The translations under genes were made by a program, and so were the position numbers. A stretch of DNA of 64,000 bases from Prevotella sp. (lineage in GTDB: Bacteria > Bacteroidota > Bacteroidia > Bacteroidales > Bacteroidaceae): positions 28,585-92,584 of the forward strand of contig JAFRRN010000020.1 in assembly GCA_017428055.1 (NCBI GenBank). The letters are read 5' to 3'. The notes under the pieces were generated by a model. That model saw only the letters and a list, made by a program, of their open reading frames with translations. It was not told the origin of the DNA and made no database searches. The stretch's first letter is position 1, and every line of letters begins with the position of its first letter. Of the stretch, positions 34,901 to 43,489 are shown piece by piece.

Positions 34901-35139
34901 CCACCGACAAGGTTGCAGACAACCCCGAGGACGGGATGGCATTGTTCTTCGATAGGGGTACCAAAGGTGATGTGAACGACGATGGAAAAATCGACGTGAC
35001 AGACGTCGTGCTGATGGTCAACGTCATACTAAACAATCGTTCGGCTTTCTTCAACCCCTGGGCTGCCGATGCCAACGATGACGATGAAGTGAACATCAAC
35101 GACGTGGTGATAATTGTCAATTTAATACTCAACAATTAA
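31927..35139 (+). CDS. Secreted DUF3472 / discoidin-like / dockerin-like protein
   Basis: 1070 residues with a signal peptide (cut near QAYA/TEW). Domains in order: a DUF5077-like beta domain (about 25-135), DUF3472 (about 140-330, [16 protein letters not shown] and [20 protein letters not shown]), a linker, an F5/8 type C domain (about 475-615, [18 protein letters not shown]), further beta-rich regions, and a C-terminal dockerin-like pair of calcium loops ([20 protein letters not shown] and [18 protein letters not shown]). Likely binds or processes a polysaccharide outside the cell. It has its own promoter and stands alone. Confidence 0.82.
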   Translation: [1070 protein letters not shown]

Positions 35140-35190
35140 GGAAAGACCCACAGACACATATCTGTTGGAATGCAAAAAATGAATCGACTA

Positions 35191-35221
35191 TTGGGAAGTT
35201 AAAATATATTTCGTAACTTTG
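35191..35221 (+). promoter_or_regulatory. nhaD promoter
   Basis: TTG (35191-35193), 20 nt, TAACTTTG (35214-35221), 20 nt before the ATG. Confidence 0.75.
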
Positions 35222-35240
35222 CGTTGGTAAAGCATCAGCC

Positions 35241-36581
35241 ATGACACTAATCATCATAACCATTTTGCTATTGTGCTATGTTCTCATCGCCACCGAGAAC
35301 GTGACGAACGTGAACAAGGCCGCCGTCGCCATATTCGCCGGGGCGGTGGGATGGGTGCTATACATCTGCTATGGCACTGACTACGTGATGAGCCAGCACC
35401 CCACGGAATACTTCGACTTCCTCAATGGGGCAAGCCCAACGAGCCGCGCGGTGAAGGAATACATCGCCGGCAACGTGTTCCTGACCTACGTGGGCAGGGC
35501 ATCGGAGGTGGTGACATTCCTCCTGGCGACCATGGCCATCGTGGAAATCCTCAACAACAACGGCTGCTTTGACTTCATCACGCAGTTGCTCAAGACCCGT
35601 TCCAGCCAGAAGATGCTATGGGTGCTGACGGGCGTGACATTCCTTCTCTCCGCCAATCTCGATAACCTGACCGTCACCATCATGATGCTCACGATGATGC
35701 ACAAGGTCATTTCCAACCGACGGCAGCGGATGATCTTCGGCTCCGCCATCGTCATCGCCGCCAACATGGGGGGAGCGTTGACGGTCATTGGCGACCCCAC
35801 AGGCCTCGTCTTGTGGAACATGAGCAAGGTCACGGCTACCCATTTCTCCATGTCGTTGCTCATCCCCTGCCTGATAGCTTGTGTGGTTCCCATCTGGTGG
35901 ATCGGCAGGAAGTTGCCCGAACGGTGCGACACGGAGTGGATCACCATGCCCTACCGTGGCGACGACACGCGCCTCAACGTCTGGCAGCGGCTCGTGATGC
36001 TCTTCGTGGGAATAGGCGGACTGTGGTTTATACCCACCTTCCACAACATCACGAGGCTCAGTCCGTTTGTCGGCGCACTATGCGTGTTGGCTGTCCTTTG
36101 GATTGTCAACGAAATCTTCAACCATCGGTTGATGAACAGCGAGCAGATGATGCGCAGCCACGTGCCGGGCATTTTCCAATACGGCGTGGTGCAGATGATG
36201 CTCTTCGTGATGGGCATGATGCTCGCCATCGGCGTGGTGCAAGAGACGGGAGTCACGGGATGGCTGATGGCAAAGGGCGGCGCGTATGTGGAAAGCGTAT
36301 GGCTGATGGGCATCCTCTCGGGCATCGTCAGCACCGTGTTGGATAACTTCGCCACGGCAGTCAGTTTCTTCGCCCTCTCCGACGCGCCCACCAACGACTG
36401 CTGTTGGATGATGATAGCCTATTGCACCGCCGTGGGCGGCAACATCCTCTGCGTAGGTAGCATGGGCGGACTGGCGTTCATCAAGATGGAACGGGTACAC
36501 ATCGGCTGGTATTTCCGCCACGTGGGATGGATGTCACTCATCGCCTCCCTCCTCGGCTTGGCAGTATTCATAATCCTATAA
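35241..36581 (+). CDS. nhaD: NhaD-type sodium/proton antiporter
   Basis: 446 residues with about 11-12 membrane helices in the ion-transporter (ArsB/NhaD) fold. LLSANLDNLTVTIMML and IVIAANMGGALTVIGDPTGLVLW are the characteristic inverted re-entrant regions, repeated in STVLDNFATAVSFFAL and GGNILCVGSMGGLAFI of the second half. Exchanges sodium (or lithium) for protons across the inner membrane. Own promoter; pfkA follows after 58 nt. Confidence 0.92.
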   Translation: MTLIIITILLLCYVLIATENVTNVNKAAVAIFAGAVGWVLYICYGTDYVMSQHPTEYFDFLNGASPTSRAVKEYIAGNVFLTYVGRASEVVTFLLATMAIVEILNNNGCFDFITQLLKTRSSQKMLWVLTGVTFLLSANLDNLTVTIMMLTMMHKVISNRRQRMIFGSAIVIAANMGGALTVIGDPTGLVLWNMSKVTATHFSMSLLIPCLIACVVPIWWIGRKLPERCDTEWITMPYRGDDTRLNVWQRLVMLFVGIGGLWFIPTFHNITRLSPFVGALCVLAVLWIVNEIFNHRLMNSEQMMRSHVPGIFQYGVVQMMLFVMGMMLAIGVVQETGVTGWLMAKGGAYVESVWLMGILSGIVSTVLDNFATAVSFFALSDAPTNDCCWMMIAYCTAVGGNILCVGSMGGLAFIKMERVHIGWYFRHVGWMSLIASLLGLAVFIIL

Positions 36582-36583
36582 CC

Positions 36584-36618
36584 CCCATTAATCCCCAAAA
36601 CCCCATTAATCCCATAAA
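36584..36618. repeat. CCCATTAAT 9-bp repeat before pfkA
   Basis: Imperfect CCCATTAAT units lie between nhaD and pfkA. The same 9-mer recurs in tandem before the kinase gene at 51380-51406. Confidence 0.7.
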
Positions 36619-36639
36619 CCCTAAATAATTAAAACAACT

Positions 36640-37617
36640 ATGGCAAAAATCAAGACAATCGGAGTGATGACATCTGGCGGCGACGCTCCCGGAATGAATG
36701 CCGCCATCCGGGCCGTGACTCGCGCGGGCATCTGCAACGGCTTCAACATCAAGGGCATATACCGTGGCTACGACGGACTCATCAATGGGGAGATCAAGGA
36801 CTTCACCACCGAGAACGTGAGTGGCATCATCATGTCGGGCGGAACAATCCTGAAAACCGCCCGTTCCAAGGAGTTCATGACGATGGCAGGGATGCAAAAG
36901 GCATACGACAACATGCAGAAGCATGACATACAGGCACTAATCGTCATCGGCGGAAACGGCTCCCTAACGGGCGCGATGAACTTCGCGCGGGAGTTTGACG
37001 TATGCTGCATCGGCCTCCCCGGCACCATCGACAACGACCTTTATGGCACGGACTCCACCATCGGGTACGACACCACGATGAACACCATCATGGACTGCGT
37101 GGACCGCATACGCGACACGGCGCAGAGCCATGAGCGCATCTTCTTCGTCGAAGTGATGGGGCGCGACGCGGGATTCCTCGCACAAAACTCCGCCATCGCC
37201 TCGGGCGCGGAGGCCGCCATTATCCCCGAGGACTCCACGAATGTAGACCAATTGGCACGATTCATGGAACGCGGCATCCGCAAGTCTAAGAAAAGTTGCA
37301 TCGTGATTGTGTCAGAGAGCCCCAAATGCGGCGCACTCTACTATGCCGACCGCGTGAAAAAGGAATTCCCGGAATACGATGTGCGCGTCTCCATCCTCGG
37401 ACATCTCCAGCGCGGAGGTCGCCCCACCGCCCACGACCGCATATTGGCGAGCCGCACGGGTGTGGGAGCCATCGAGGCAATCATCCAAGGACAGCGCAAC
37501 GTGATGGTTGGAGTGAGGAACAACGAGGTGGTCTATGTCCCCCTCTCCGAGGCCATCCGCTCCGACAAACCCTTTGACCGCAAGCTCATCAAAGTATTGG
37601 ATGAGCTGAGTATCTGA
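36640..37617 (+). CDS. pfkA: ATP-dependent 6-phosphofructokinase
   Basis: 325 residues, standard length. Converts fructose 6-phosphate to fructose 1,6-bisphosphate. [20 protein letters not shown] opens the protein; GTIDNDL carries the catalytic Asp pair region and MGRDAGFLA contacts substrate. The stop is three bases before the start of the fructan regulator, so the two may be co-transcribed. Confidence 0.95.
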   Translation: MAKIKTIGVMTSGGDAPGMNAAIRAVTRAGICNGFNIKGIYRGYDGLINGEIKDFTTENVSGIIMSGGTILKTARSKEFMTMAGMQKAYDNMQKHDIQALIVIGGNGSLTGAMNFAREFDVCCIGLPGTIDNDLYGTDSTIGYDTTMNTIMDCVDRIRDTAQSHERIFFVEVMGRDAGFLAQNSAIASGAEAAIIPEDSTNVDQLARFMERGIRKSKKSCIVIVSESPKCGALYYADRVKKEFPEYDVRVSILGHLQRGGRPTAHDRILASRTGVGAIEAIIQGQRNVMVGVRNNEVVYVPLSEAIRSDKPFDRKLIKVLDELSI

Positions 37618-37620
37618 CGT

Positions 37621-39876
37621 ATGCAAAAGACCTTGGCATATTTGGCTCTGCTATGGGCAGCGATGCTTGTATCTTGTTCTTCAGACAGCAACAAGTATCG
37701 CATTGGCGTGTCTCAATGCTCTGCCGATATCTGGCGCGACAAGCAGAATGCGGAGTTGAAGATGGGAGCGTATTTCCACGACAACGTGGAATTGTGCTTC
37801 GCTGCGGCATACGACAGCGACGAGCGACAGGTGCAACAGATTGACAGCCTCCTCTCGATGGGCATCGACCTGCTCATCGTCGCCCCCAACCAAGTGGCAA
37901 CCATCTCTCCCGCCATCGACCGCGCCTACGACAAGGGCATCCCCGTCATCGTATTTGAGCGCAAGACCAACTCTCAAAAATACACCGCTTACATGGGTGC
38001 TGACAACTACGAGATGGGAAAGATGATGGGCGAGTACATTGCCTCCCGTCTCCAAGGCAAGGGAAGAGTGATGGAGGTGATGGGGCTGAAAGGCTCGTCG
38101 CCCGCCATAGAGCGGCACAAGGGATTCCGTGAAGCGATGGCAGCATACCCCAAGGTGGAGATTGTCGCCACGTTGCAAGGAGACTGGACAGAGCCCACCG
38201 CCTACAAGATGGTCAAGGAATGGCTATCCAAAAATGCCGACACGCCCATCGACCTGGTATTTGGCATGAACGACCGATCCGCGATGGGTGCACGAAAGGC
38301 ATTCTTGGAGACGCAAACCCCCACTCCACTCTTCTGTGGCATCGACGGCTTGCCCGGTGAGAATGGCGGCATCCAACAGGTACGCGACTCGCTGCTTGAT
38401 GCCTCGTATATCTATCCCACGCACGGTGACCAACTGCTACAGTTGGCTGTCGATATCCTCGATGGCAAGCCCTATCCCAAGGAGACGGCCCTGATGTCTG
38501 CCATCGTGACCCCTGCCAATGCCCATGTGTTGCTGATGGAGAGCAAAGAGATTATCCGTCAGTCGCGAGAATTGGAATTGCTGCACCACAAAGCGAGCGA
38601 CTATATGGAACAGCTTGCCGCCCAACGGCTCGTCAATATCCTCACCATCAGCCTTGCCCTGTTGCTCCTGCTCCTTGTCATTGGCATCTGGATGTTGTTC
38701 AGACAGCGCACACGCATCCAGCGAGAACGTACGGAGATGGAACGCGAGCAACTCGACTTCTACACACAGGTGAGCCATGAGCTACGCACACCCCTCACTC
38801 TCATTGAGGGTCCTTTGACCCAGCTGGCAGAGAGACCAGACATCCAACAGGCAAGTGCGGAGACATCCCGCATTTTCGCCATCGTCAGGCGCAACACCCA
38901 TCAACTGACATCGCTCATCAACAAGATGCTCGATGTGCAGGTGAAGGGGACAAGATGGCAAGCAATACCCGTGGAAGACGCTCCCCTCACCGCCAGCATC
39001 GACCCCATTTCCTCTCCCCTTGATGACACTCCCTCCTCCCAACAAGACCCGGAAGAGATGCCCACCGTCCTCATTGTCGATGACAATGCCGACATCCGTA
39101 CCTACCTCCACACCATTTTACAGGGCCAGTACCAGCTGTTTGAGGCGGCAGATGGCAAGGAGGGGCTGGCGGTGGCACGTGAGCAGGTGCCAGACCTGAT
39201 TATCTCCGACGTGATGATGCCTGTAATGAATGGCTTGGAGTTTTGCCTACATGTCAAAACCGACGAGGTTACCAGCCACATCCCCGTCATTCTCCTGACT
39301 GCGCGGGCATTGAACCGTCACCAGATCGAGGGCTATGAGAGCGGTGCCGATGCCTATATCACAAAGCCCTTCCAACCCGACCTGCTATTGGCACGCATCA
39401 CTAACCTGCTCCGAAGCCGTCACTTGCTGAAGGACTTATGGAGCATCCCCCAGGGTGGAAGCGACGGTTCTACGGAAAGCCACACCGACATACCTTCATC
39501 TGACGATGAAGAAACCACGCGTCGAACCACCGACCCATCCCCGCAATTATCGGCACAGGGGATGGCGTTCATCACCCGTTTCAAGACCGTCGTGGAGGAA
39601 CGGATGGGGAATAGCGAACTGAGCGTGGAAGACATCGGTAGCGACATGGGGTTGAGCAGGGTGCAACTCTATCGTAAGGTGAAAGCATTAACAGGCAGCT
39701 CGCCCGTTGACCTCTTGCGCAAGGCGCGGCTTGTGCGCGCCAAGCAACTCCTCCTAACCACCGACCTCAGCGTGAGCGAGGTGGCCTATAAGGTGGGATT
39801 CACCTCGCCCTCCTATTTCTCTAAGTGTTTCAAGGACGAATACGGGATGGTGCCAGGCGATGCCAGAAAACTTTAG
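37621..39876 (+). CDS. Hybrid two-component regulator with periplasmic sugar-binding sensor, lacking the ATPase domain
   Basis: 751 residues. A signal or anchor (MLVSCSSD) leads to a type I periplasmic-binding domain (about 26-320, RIGVSQCSADIWRDKQNAEL), one membrane helix (about 338-363), a HisKA phosphoacceptor helix pair (QVSHELRTPLTLIEGPL), a receiver (about 481-600; IVDDNAD, IISDVMMPVMNGL, YITKPF) and an AraC helix-turn-helix block at the C-terminus. This is the layout of the B. theta fructose sensor BT1754, and the position next to a fructan locus agrees. Between HisKA and the receiver there are only about 35 residues: no N, G1 or G2 box, so the HATPase domain is absent. Confidence 0.88.
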   Translation: MQKTLAYLALLWAAMLVSCSSDSNKYRIGVSQCSADIWRDKQNAELKMGAYFHDNVELCFAAAYDSDERQVQQIDSLLSMGIDLLIVAPNQVATISPAIDRAYDKGIPVIVFERKTNSQKYTAYMGADNYEMGKMMGEYIASRLQGKGRVMEVMGLKGSSPAIERHKGFREAMAAYPKVEIVATLQGDWTEPTAYKMVKEWLSKNADTPIDLVFGMNDRSAMGARKAFLETQTPTPLFCGIDGLPGENGGIQQVRDSLLDASYIYPTHGDQLLQLAVDILDGKPYPKETALMSAIVTPANAHVLLMESKEIIRQSRELELLHHKASDYMEQLAAQRLVNILTISLALLLLLLVIGIWMLFRQRTRIQRERTEMEREQLDFYTQVSHELRTPLTLIEGPLTQLAERPDIQQASAETSRIFAIVRRNTHQLTSLINKMLDVQVKGTRWQAIPVEDAPLTASIDPISSPLDDTPSSQQDPEEMPTVLIVDDNADIRTYLHTILQGQYQLFEAADGKEGLAVAREQVPDLIISDVMMPVMNGLEFCLHVKTDEVTSHIPVILLTARALNRHQIEGYESGADAYITKPFQPDLLLARITNLLRSRHLLKDLWSIPQGGSDGSTESHTDIPSSDDEETTRRTTDPSPQLSAQGMAFITRFKTVVEERMGNSELSVEDIGSDMGLSRVQLYRKVKALTGSSPVDLLRKARLVRAKQLLLTTDLSVSEVAYKVGFTSPSYFSKCFKDEYGMVPGDARKL

Positions 39877-39886
39877 GGCAAAAGCA

Positions 39887-39916
39887 TTGCCCATTAGAAT
39901 TATTTTATTATCTTTG
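39887..39916 (+). promoter_or_regulatory. Promoter of the structured ncRNA
   Basis: TTG (39887-39889), exactly 19 nt, TATCTTTG (39909-39916), just 11 nt after the regulator stop. Transcription would start near 39921-39923. Confidence 0.78.
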
Positions 39917-39920
39917 CCGA

Positions 39921-40139
39921 AGAAGACCGCCTTGATGCAAAAAGGCAAGACATTGTGGGAAAAATAACGAGTTACTGACTCTTTTCGAACCAAACTGCGA
40001 CCTTGGGAGATGAATAGGGAGTTCGGGACTTCACCATAGCATTATATATATAAATATGGTGTGGACTGACATTTCATCTGTTCAAAGGTTGTCGCAGACC
40101 AAGGTTCGAAAGTGAAATGATTTCGTCCACACCTTTTTT
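39921..40139 (+). ncRNA. Long-hairpin structured RNA, 6S-like
   Basis: About 219 nt bounded by a strong promoter and a T6 terminator. The two halves pair over nearly the whole length: CAAAAAGG with CCTTTTTTG at the ends, TGTGGgA with TCCACA, then an open bubble, CTTTCGAACC/GGTTCGAAAG (one bulge), CTGCGAC/GTCGCAG, AGATGAA/TTCATCT and CACCATA/TATGGTG around an AT-rich tip. A closing stem, a large central bubble and a long apical stem at this length are the hallmarks of 6S RNA, and a 6S-like Bacteroidales-1 RNA is known in this order. No open frame of note. A competing hairpin, GGTGTGGAC with GTCCACACC, can serve as the terminator. A leader or regulatory RNA for susC is the alternative. Confidence 0.68.
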
Positions 40140-40275
40140 GTTTCCCTACGCAAAGGTACGACGAACCATCGGAAAGGAATGGCAATAATCGTTCATTCAC
40201 TCGCAAAAATGTTTCAATGCAACAAATATGGGAATGGAAGAACGAAAAATGACAGCCTGAACCTCGTAATGACAC

Positions 40276-40283
40276 TAACTTTG
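40276..40283 (+). promoter_or_regulatory. susC promoter -7 element
   Basis: TAACTTTG lies 58 nt before the susC ATG. No good TTG 19-20 nt upstream, as expected for a promoter that needs an activator such as the adjacent hybrid regulator (inference). The stretch 40140-40275 shows no other element. Confidence 0.55.
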
Positions 40284-40341
40284 CAGCAAAACAACAATTT
40301 ATTACAATTATCAAATAATACTAACTTAAAGCAAAAAGCAA

Positions 40342-43300
40342 ATGAAACATCTACAACGATTGCTTCTGAGCACCATGCTCATCGTTGCAAGTACAGTAAT
40401 GTACGCGCAGACGGAAATCATGGGCACCGTCGTCGACGCGACAGGCGAGCCCATCATCGGCGCCACCGTCATGGAATCAGGCACCACCAACGGAGCGGTG
40501 ACCGACATCGACGGAAACTTCAAGTTGAAGGTAGAGGCAGGAAAGACCCTCGTCTTCACCTACATCGGTTTCGACAAGCAGGAATTACCCGCAACACAGG
40601 GGATGCAAGTCATCATGAAAGACAATGCCAGCGAGTTGGCAGAGGTGGTGGTGACAGGTTACCAGGTGCAGCGTAAGGCCGACCTGACGGGTTCTGTGGC
40701 AGTGGTCAAGACGGAGGAGCTGAAGACTTCTTCAGACACCGACCCCATGCGCGCCTTGCAGGGAAAGGTGCCGGGCATGACCATTACCAGCGACGGTTCG
40801 CCCGTGGGTGCCGGTAGGGTACGCATCCGTGGTATTGGCTCGTTCAATTCCTCGCAGGATCCCTTGTTCATCATCGACGGTGTGCCTACCACCACCAACC
40901 TGAACACGCTCAACATGAACGACATCGAGTCGATGCAGGTGTTGAAAGATGCCGCATCGGCCTCCATCTACGGTTCGCGCGCTGCCAATGGTGTGATCAT
41001 CATCACCACCCGTAGCGGAAAGAAAGGCGACAAGGTGAAAGTGGACTTTTCAGCCAATCTCACCACGCAGTTCTACAACTCGCAGACCATGATGAAGCTC
41101 GCCAACACGGCTGAATATGCCACAGCGATGGCACAGGCTGCCCTGAACGACGGGTTGGACCCCGTGGCTTATGCCTCGAACTATGGATTGAACCTCAATG
41201 CCCCGGCTGGAACATCCATCCGTGCATACGACCCCGCCACGGGACAGTACAATGAATATACGGTGAACGGCCTGTATGATGGTTTCATCAACTCGAAGCG
41301 CACCATGCGTTTCTCGGATACCGACTGGCTGGACGAAATCTCACGCACGGGATTCTCACAGAACTATGACCTGTCTGTATCGAATGCCAGCGACAAGTCG
41401 TCAGCCCTGTTCTCCATCGGATACAAGAAGAACAATGGTATCTTGAAATATACCGACTTCGAGAGCATCTCCGGACGTATCAACACCAGCTACAAGATTA
41501 ACAGCATCGTGACCGTTGGCGAGAATGCCACTATCACCTATTCAAACCAAGTGGACTGCCAGCCATTGGAGAATGCGCTCAAGATGGCGCCCACCGTACC
41601 CGTATATGAGGAGGATGGCGTGACATTCTCAGGACCCGTGGGAGGTATGAGCGACCGCCAGAACCCCTTGCGCGAGCTTTACCACAACCGCGACAACCGT
41701 CTGAAAATCTGGCGTATCTTCGGTAACGCATACGTCAACATCACCCCCATCAAGGGTTTGGTGCTCCGTTCCAACTTCGGTATCGACTATGATGCAGGAT
41801 TCATCCACTCCGTCACTTACACCTGGCACTCCGACGTGGTGAACAACAGCACGCCTTCTGCCACCGTGTCGCAAGCCAACGACATGAAGTGGACATGGTC
41901 TAACACTGCCACATACAACTTCAACATTGGCGCAGAGCATACGTTTAATGTCCTCGCCGGTCTGGAGTTGCACTCCCAAAACCGTGACGACTTCTCCAGC
42001 TACGCCCAGATGTATGCCCTGGAGACCTATAAGTACATGTGGCCCAATGCCGCAACGGGCACGCAACGTGCATCGGGTATTGCTGAAGGCTACCACCTCG
42101 TCTCGCTCTTTGGCAAGTTAGACTACAACTGGAAAGACCTGCTCCTGGCATCGTTCACCATCCGTCGCGACGGTTCGTCACGCTTCGGAGAGAACAACCG
42201 CTATGGTACCTTCCCCGCCGTCACCCTCGGCTACCGTCTCTCACAACACCTCAACCAAAACTGGATCGACGACTTGAAGGTTCGCGCATCATGGGGTGAG
42301 ACAGGTAACCAAGCCATCAGCAACTATGCACGTTACGGACTCTATGCCGCCACGTATGGTGGAGGCAGGAACGAATCTACCGCCTACGACTTGGCATTGG
42401 CAGGCTCCGGCATATTCCCATCAGGCTTCCGCGCCACACAGTCGCAGAACAACAACCTGAAATGGGAGACGACAGAGCAATATAACTTCGGTATCGACTA
42501 CACTCTCTTAGGCAACTCACTCTATGGAACGGTGGACGCATACGTCAAGAAGGTAAAGGACATGCTCATCAATCCCGCCTACCTCGGCTCAATGGGTGAG
42601 GGCGGCGCTTCCTGGCTCAACGGACCCAGCCTCCAGAACTGGGGTATGGAATTTGCTGTAGGCTATCGCCATACCACATCCTACGGTCTGCGTTACAACA
42701 TCAACGGCAACCTGGACTTCTATCGCAGCAAGGTGACCTACCTGCCCGAGACGACGACAGGCTCCTACGTACACACCTCCAAAGAGAACCTTGTGGAGTC
42801 GAAGAAGCCCTACGGTTCCATCGTCGGATATGTGGTGGACGGACTCTTCCAAAGCCGTGAGGAGGTTTTGGCAAGCGGACAGGAGAATGCCCGTGTGGGT
42901 GGACTCAAATATGCCGACCTTGATGGCAATGGCCTCATCAACGAAAACGACCAGACGTGGATTTTCAATCCCGTTCCCAATTTCTCATGGGGTCTCAACA
43001 TCGACCTGTCGTACAAGGGATTTGACTTCTCGATGTTCTGGCAAGGCGTAGCCGGACAGGATGTCTATAACAACCAGAAATTCCAGACAGACTTCTACAG
43101 CATCACCGATGCCGGTTCCAACAAGGGTAACCGTATGCTCGGCGCATGGACACTCGCCAATACCTCGTCGGACATCCCCGCACTGACCACCAACAACACA
43201 GGTAACGAGGGACGTGCCAGCAGCTACTTCGTGGAGAATGGCTCATACGGTAAGCTACGCCAGGTGCAAATCGGCTACAACCTGCCGACAAGCCTGTTGG

Positions 43301-43455
43301 AGAAAGCAAAGATAAGCAACGCCCGCGTCTATGTCTCCGGCCATAACCTGCTGACGCTGAAAGGCAGCAGCCTGACATGCTCCGACCCGGAGAACCCCAA
43401 CTGGGCTTATCCTAACAGCACCTCTTTCTCCCTCGGTTTACAAGTGAGTTTTTAA
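40342..43455 (+). CDS. SusC-like TonB-dependent outer-membrane transporter, fructan locus
   Basis: 1037 residues. Signal peptide (ends STVMYAQ), an N-terminal carboxypeptidase-D-like domain (about 25-100, GTVVDATGEPIIGATV), the SusC plug (VVVTGYQVQRKADLTGSVAVV, RIRGIGSFNSSQDPLFIIDG and ASIYGSRAANGVIIITTRSG), then a 22-strand barrel ending in a typical SFSLGLQVSF strand. Imports oligosaccharides, here most likely fructo-oligosaccharides, using TonB energy. First gene of the locus, followed by susD. Confidence 0.95.
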   Translation: MKHLQRLLLSTMLIVASTVMYAQTEIMGTVVDATGEPIIGATVMESGTTNGAVTDIDGNFKLKVEAGKTLVFTYIGFDKQELPATQGMQVIMKDNASELAEVVVTGYQVQRKADLTGSVAVVKTEELKTSSDTDPMRALQGKVPGMTITSDGSPVGAGRVRIRGIGSFNSSQDPLFIIDGVPTTTNLNTLNMNDIESMQVLKDAASASIYGSRAANGVIIITTRSGKKGDKVKVDFSANLTTQFYNSQTMMKLANTAEYATAMAQAALNDGLDPVAYASNYGLNLNAPAGTSIRAYDPATGQYNEYTVNGLYDGFINSKRTMRFSDTDWLDEISRTGFSQNYDLSVSNASDKSSALFSIGYKKNNGILKYTDFESISGRINTSYKINSIVTVGENATITYSNQVDCQPLENALKMAPTVPVYEEDGVTFSGPVGGMSDRQNPLRELYHNRDNRLKIWRIFGNAYVNITPIKGLVLRSNFGIDYDAGFIHSVTYTWHSDVVNNSTPSATVSQANDMKWTWSNTATYNFNIGAEHTFNVLAGLELHSQNRDDFSSYAQMYALETYKYMWPNAATGTQRASGIAEGYHLVSLFGKLDYNWKDLLLASFTIRRDGSSRFGENNRYGTFPAVTLGYRLSQHLNQNWIDDLKVRASWGETGNQAISNYARYGLYAATYGGGRNESTAYDLALAGSGIFPSGFRATQSQNNNLKWETTEQYNFGIDYTLLGNSLYGTVDAYVKKVKDMLINPAYLGSMGEGGASWLNGPSLQNWGMEFAVGYRHTTSYGLRYNINGNLDFYRSKVTYLPETTTGSYVHTSKENLVESKKPYGSIVGYVVDGLFQSREEVLASGQENARVGGLKYADLDGNGLINENDQTWIFNPVPNFSWGLNIDLSYKGFDFSMFWQGVAGQDVYNNQKFQTDFYSITDAGSNKGNRMLGAWTLANTSSDIPALTTNNTGNEGRASSYFVENGSYGKLRQVQIGYNLPTSLLEKAKISNARVYVSGHNLLTLKGSSLTCSDPENPNWAYPNSTSFSLGLQVSF

Positions 43456-43489
43456 TTGATGATGTAAATTGAAATTGAATAATAAGATT

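Noticed and set aside
40151-40158. Minus-strand TACCTTTG as an antisense promoter against the ncRNA
   Set aside because: No TTG at the proper distance and no gene downstream on that strand; a chance match is as likely.
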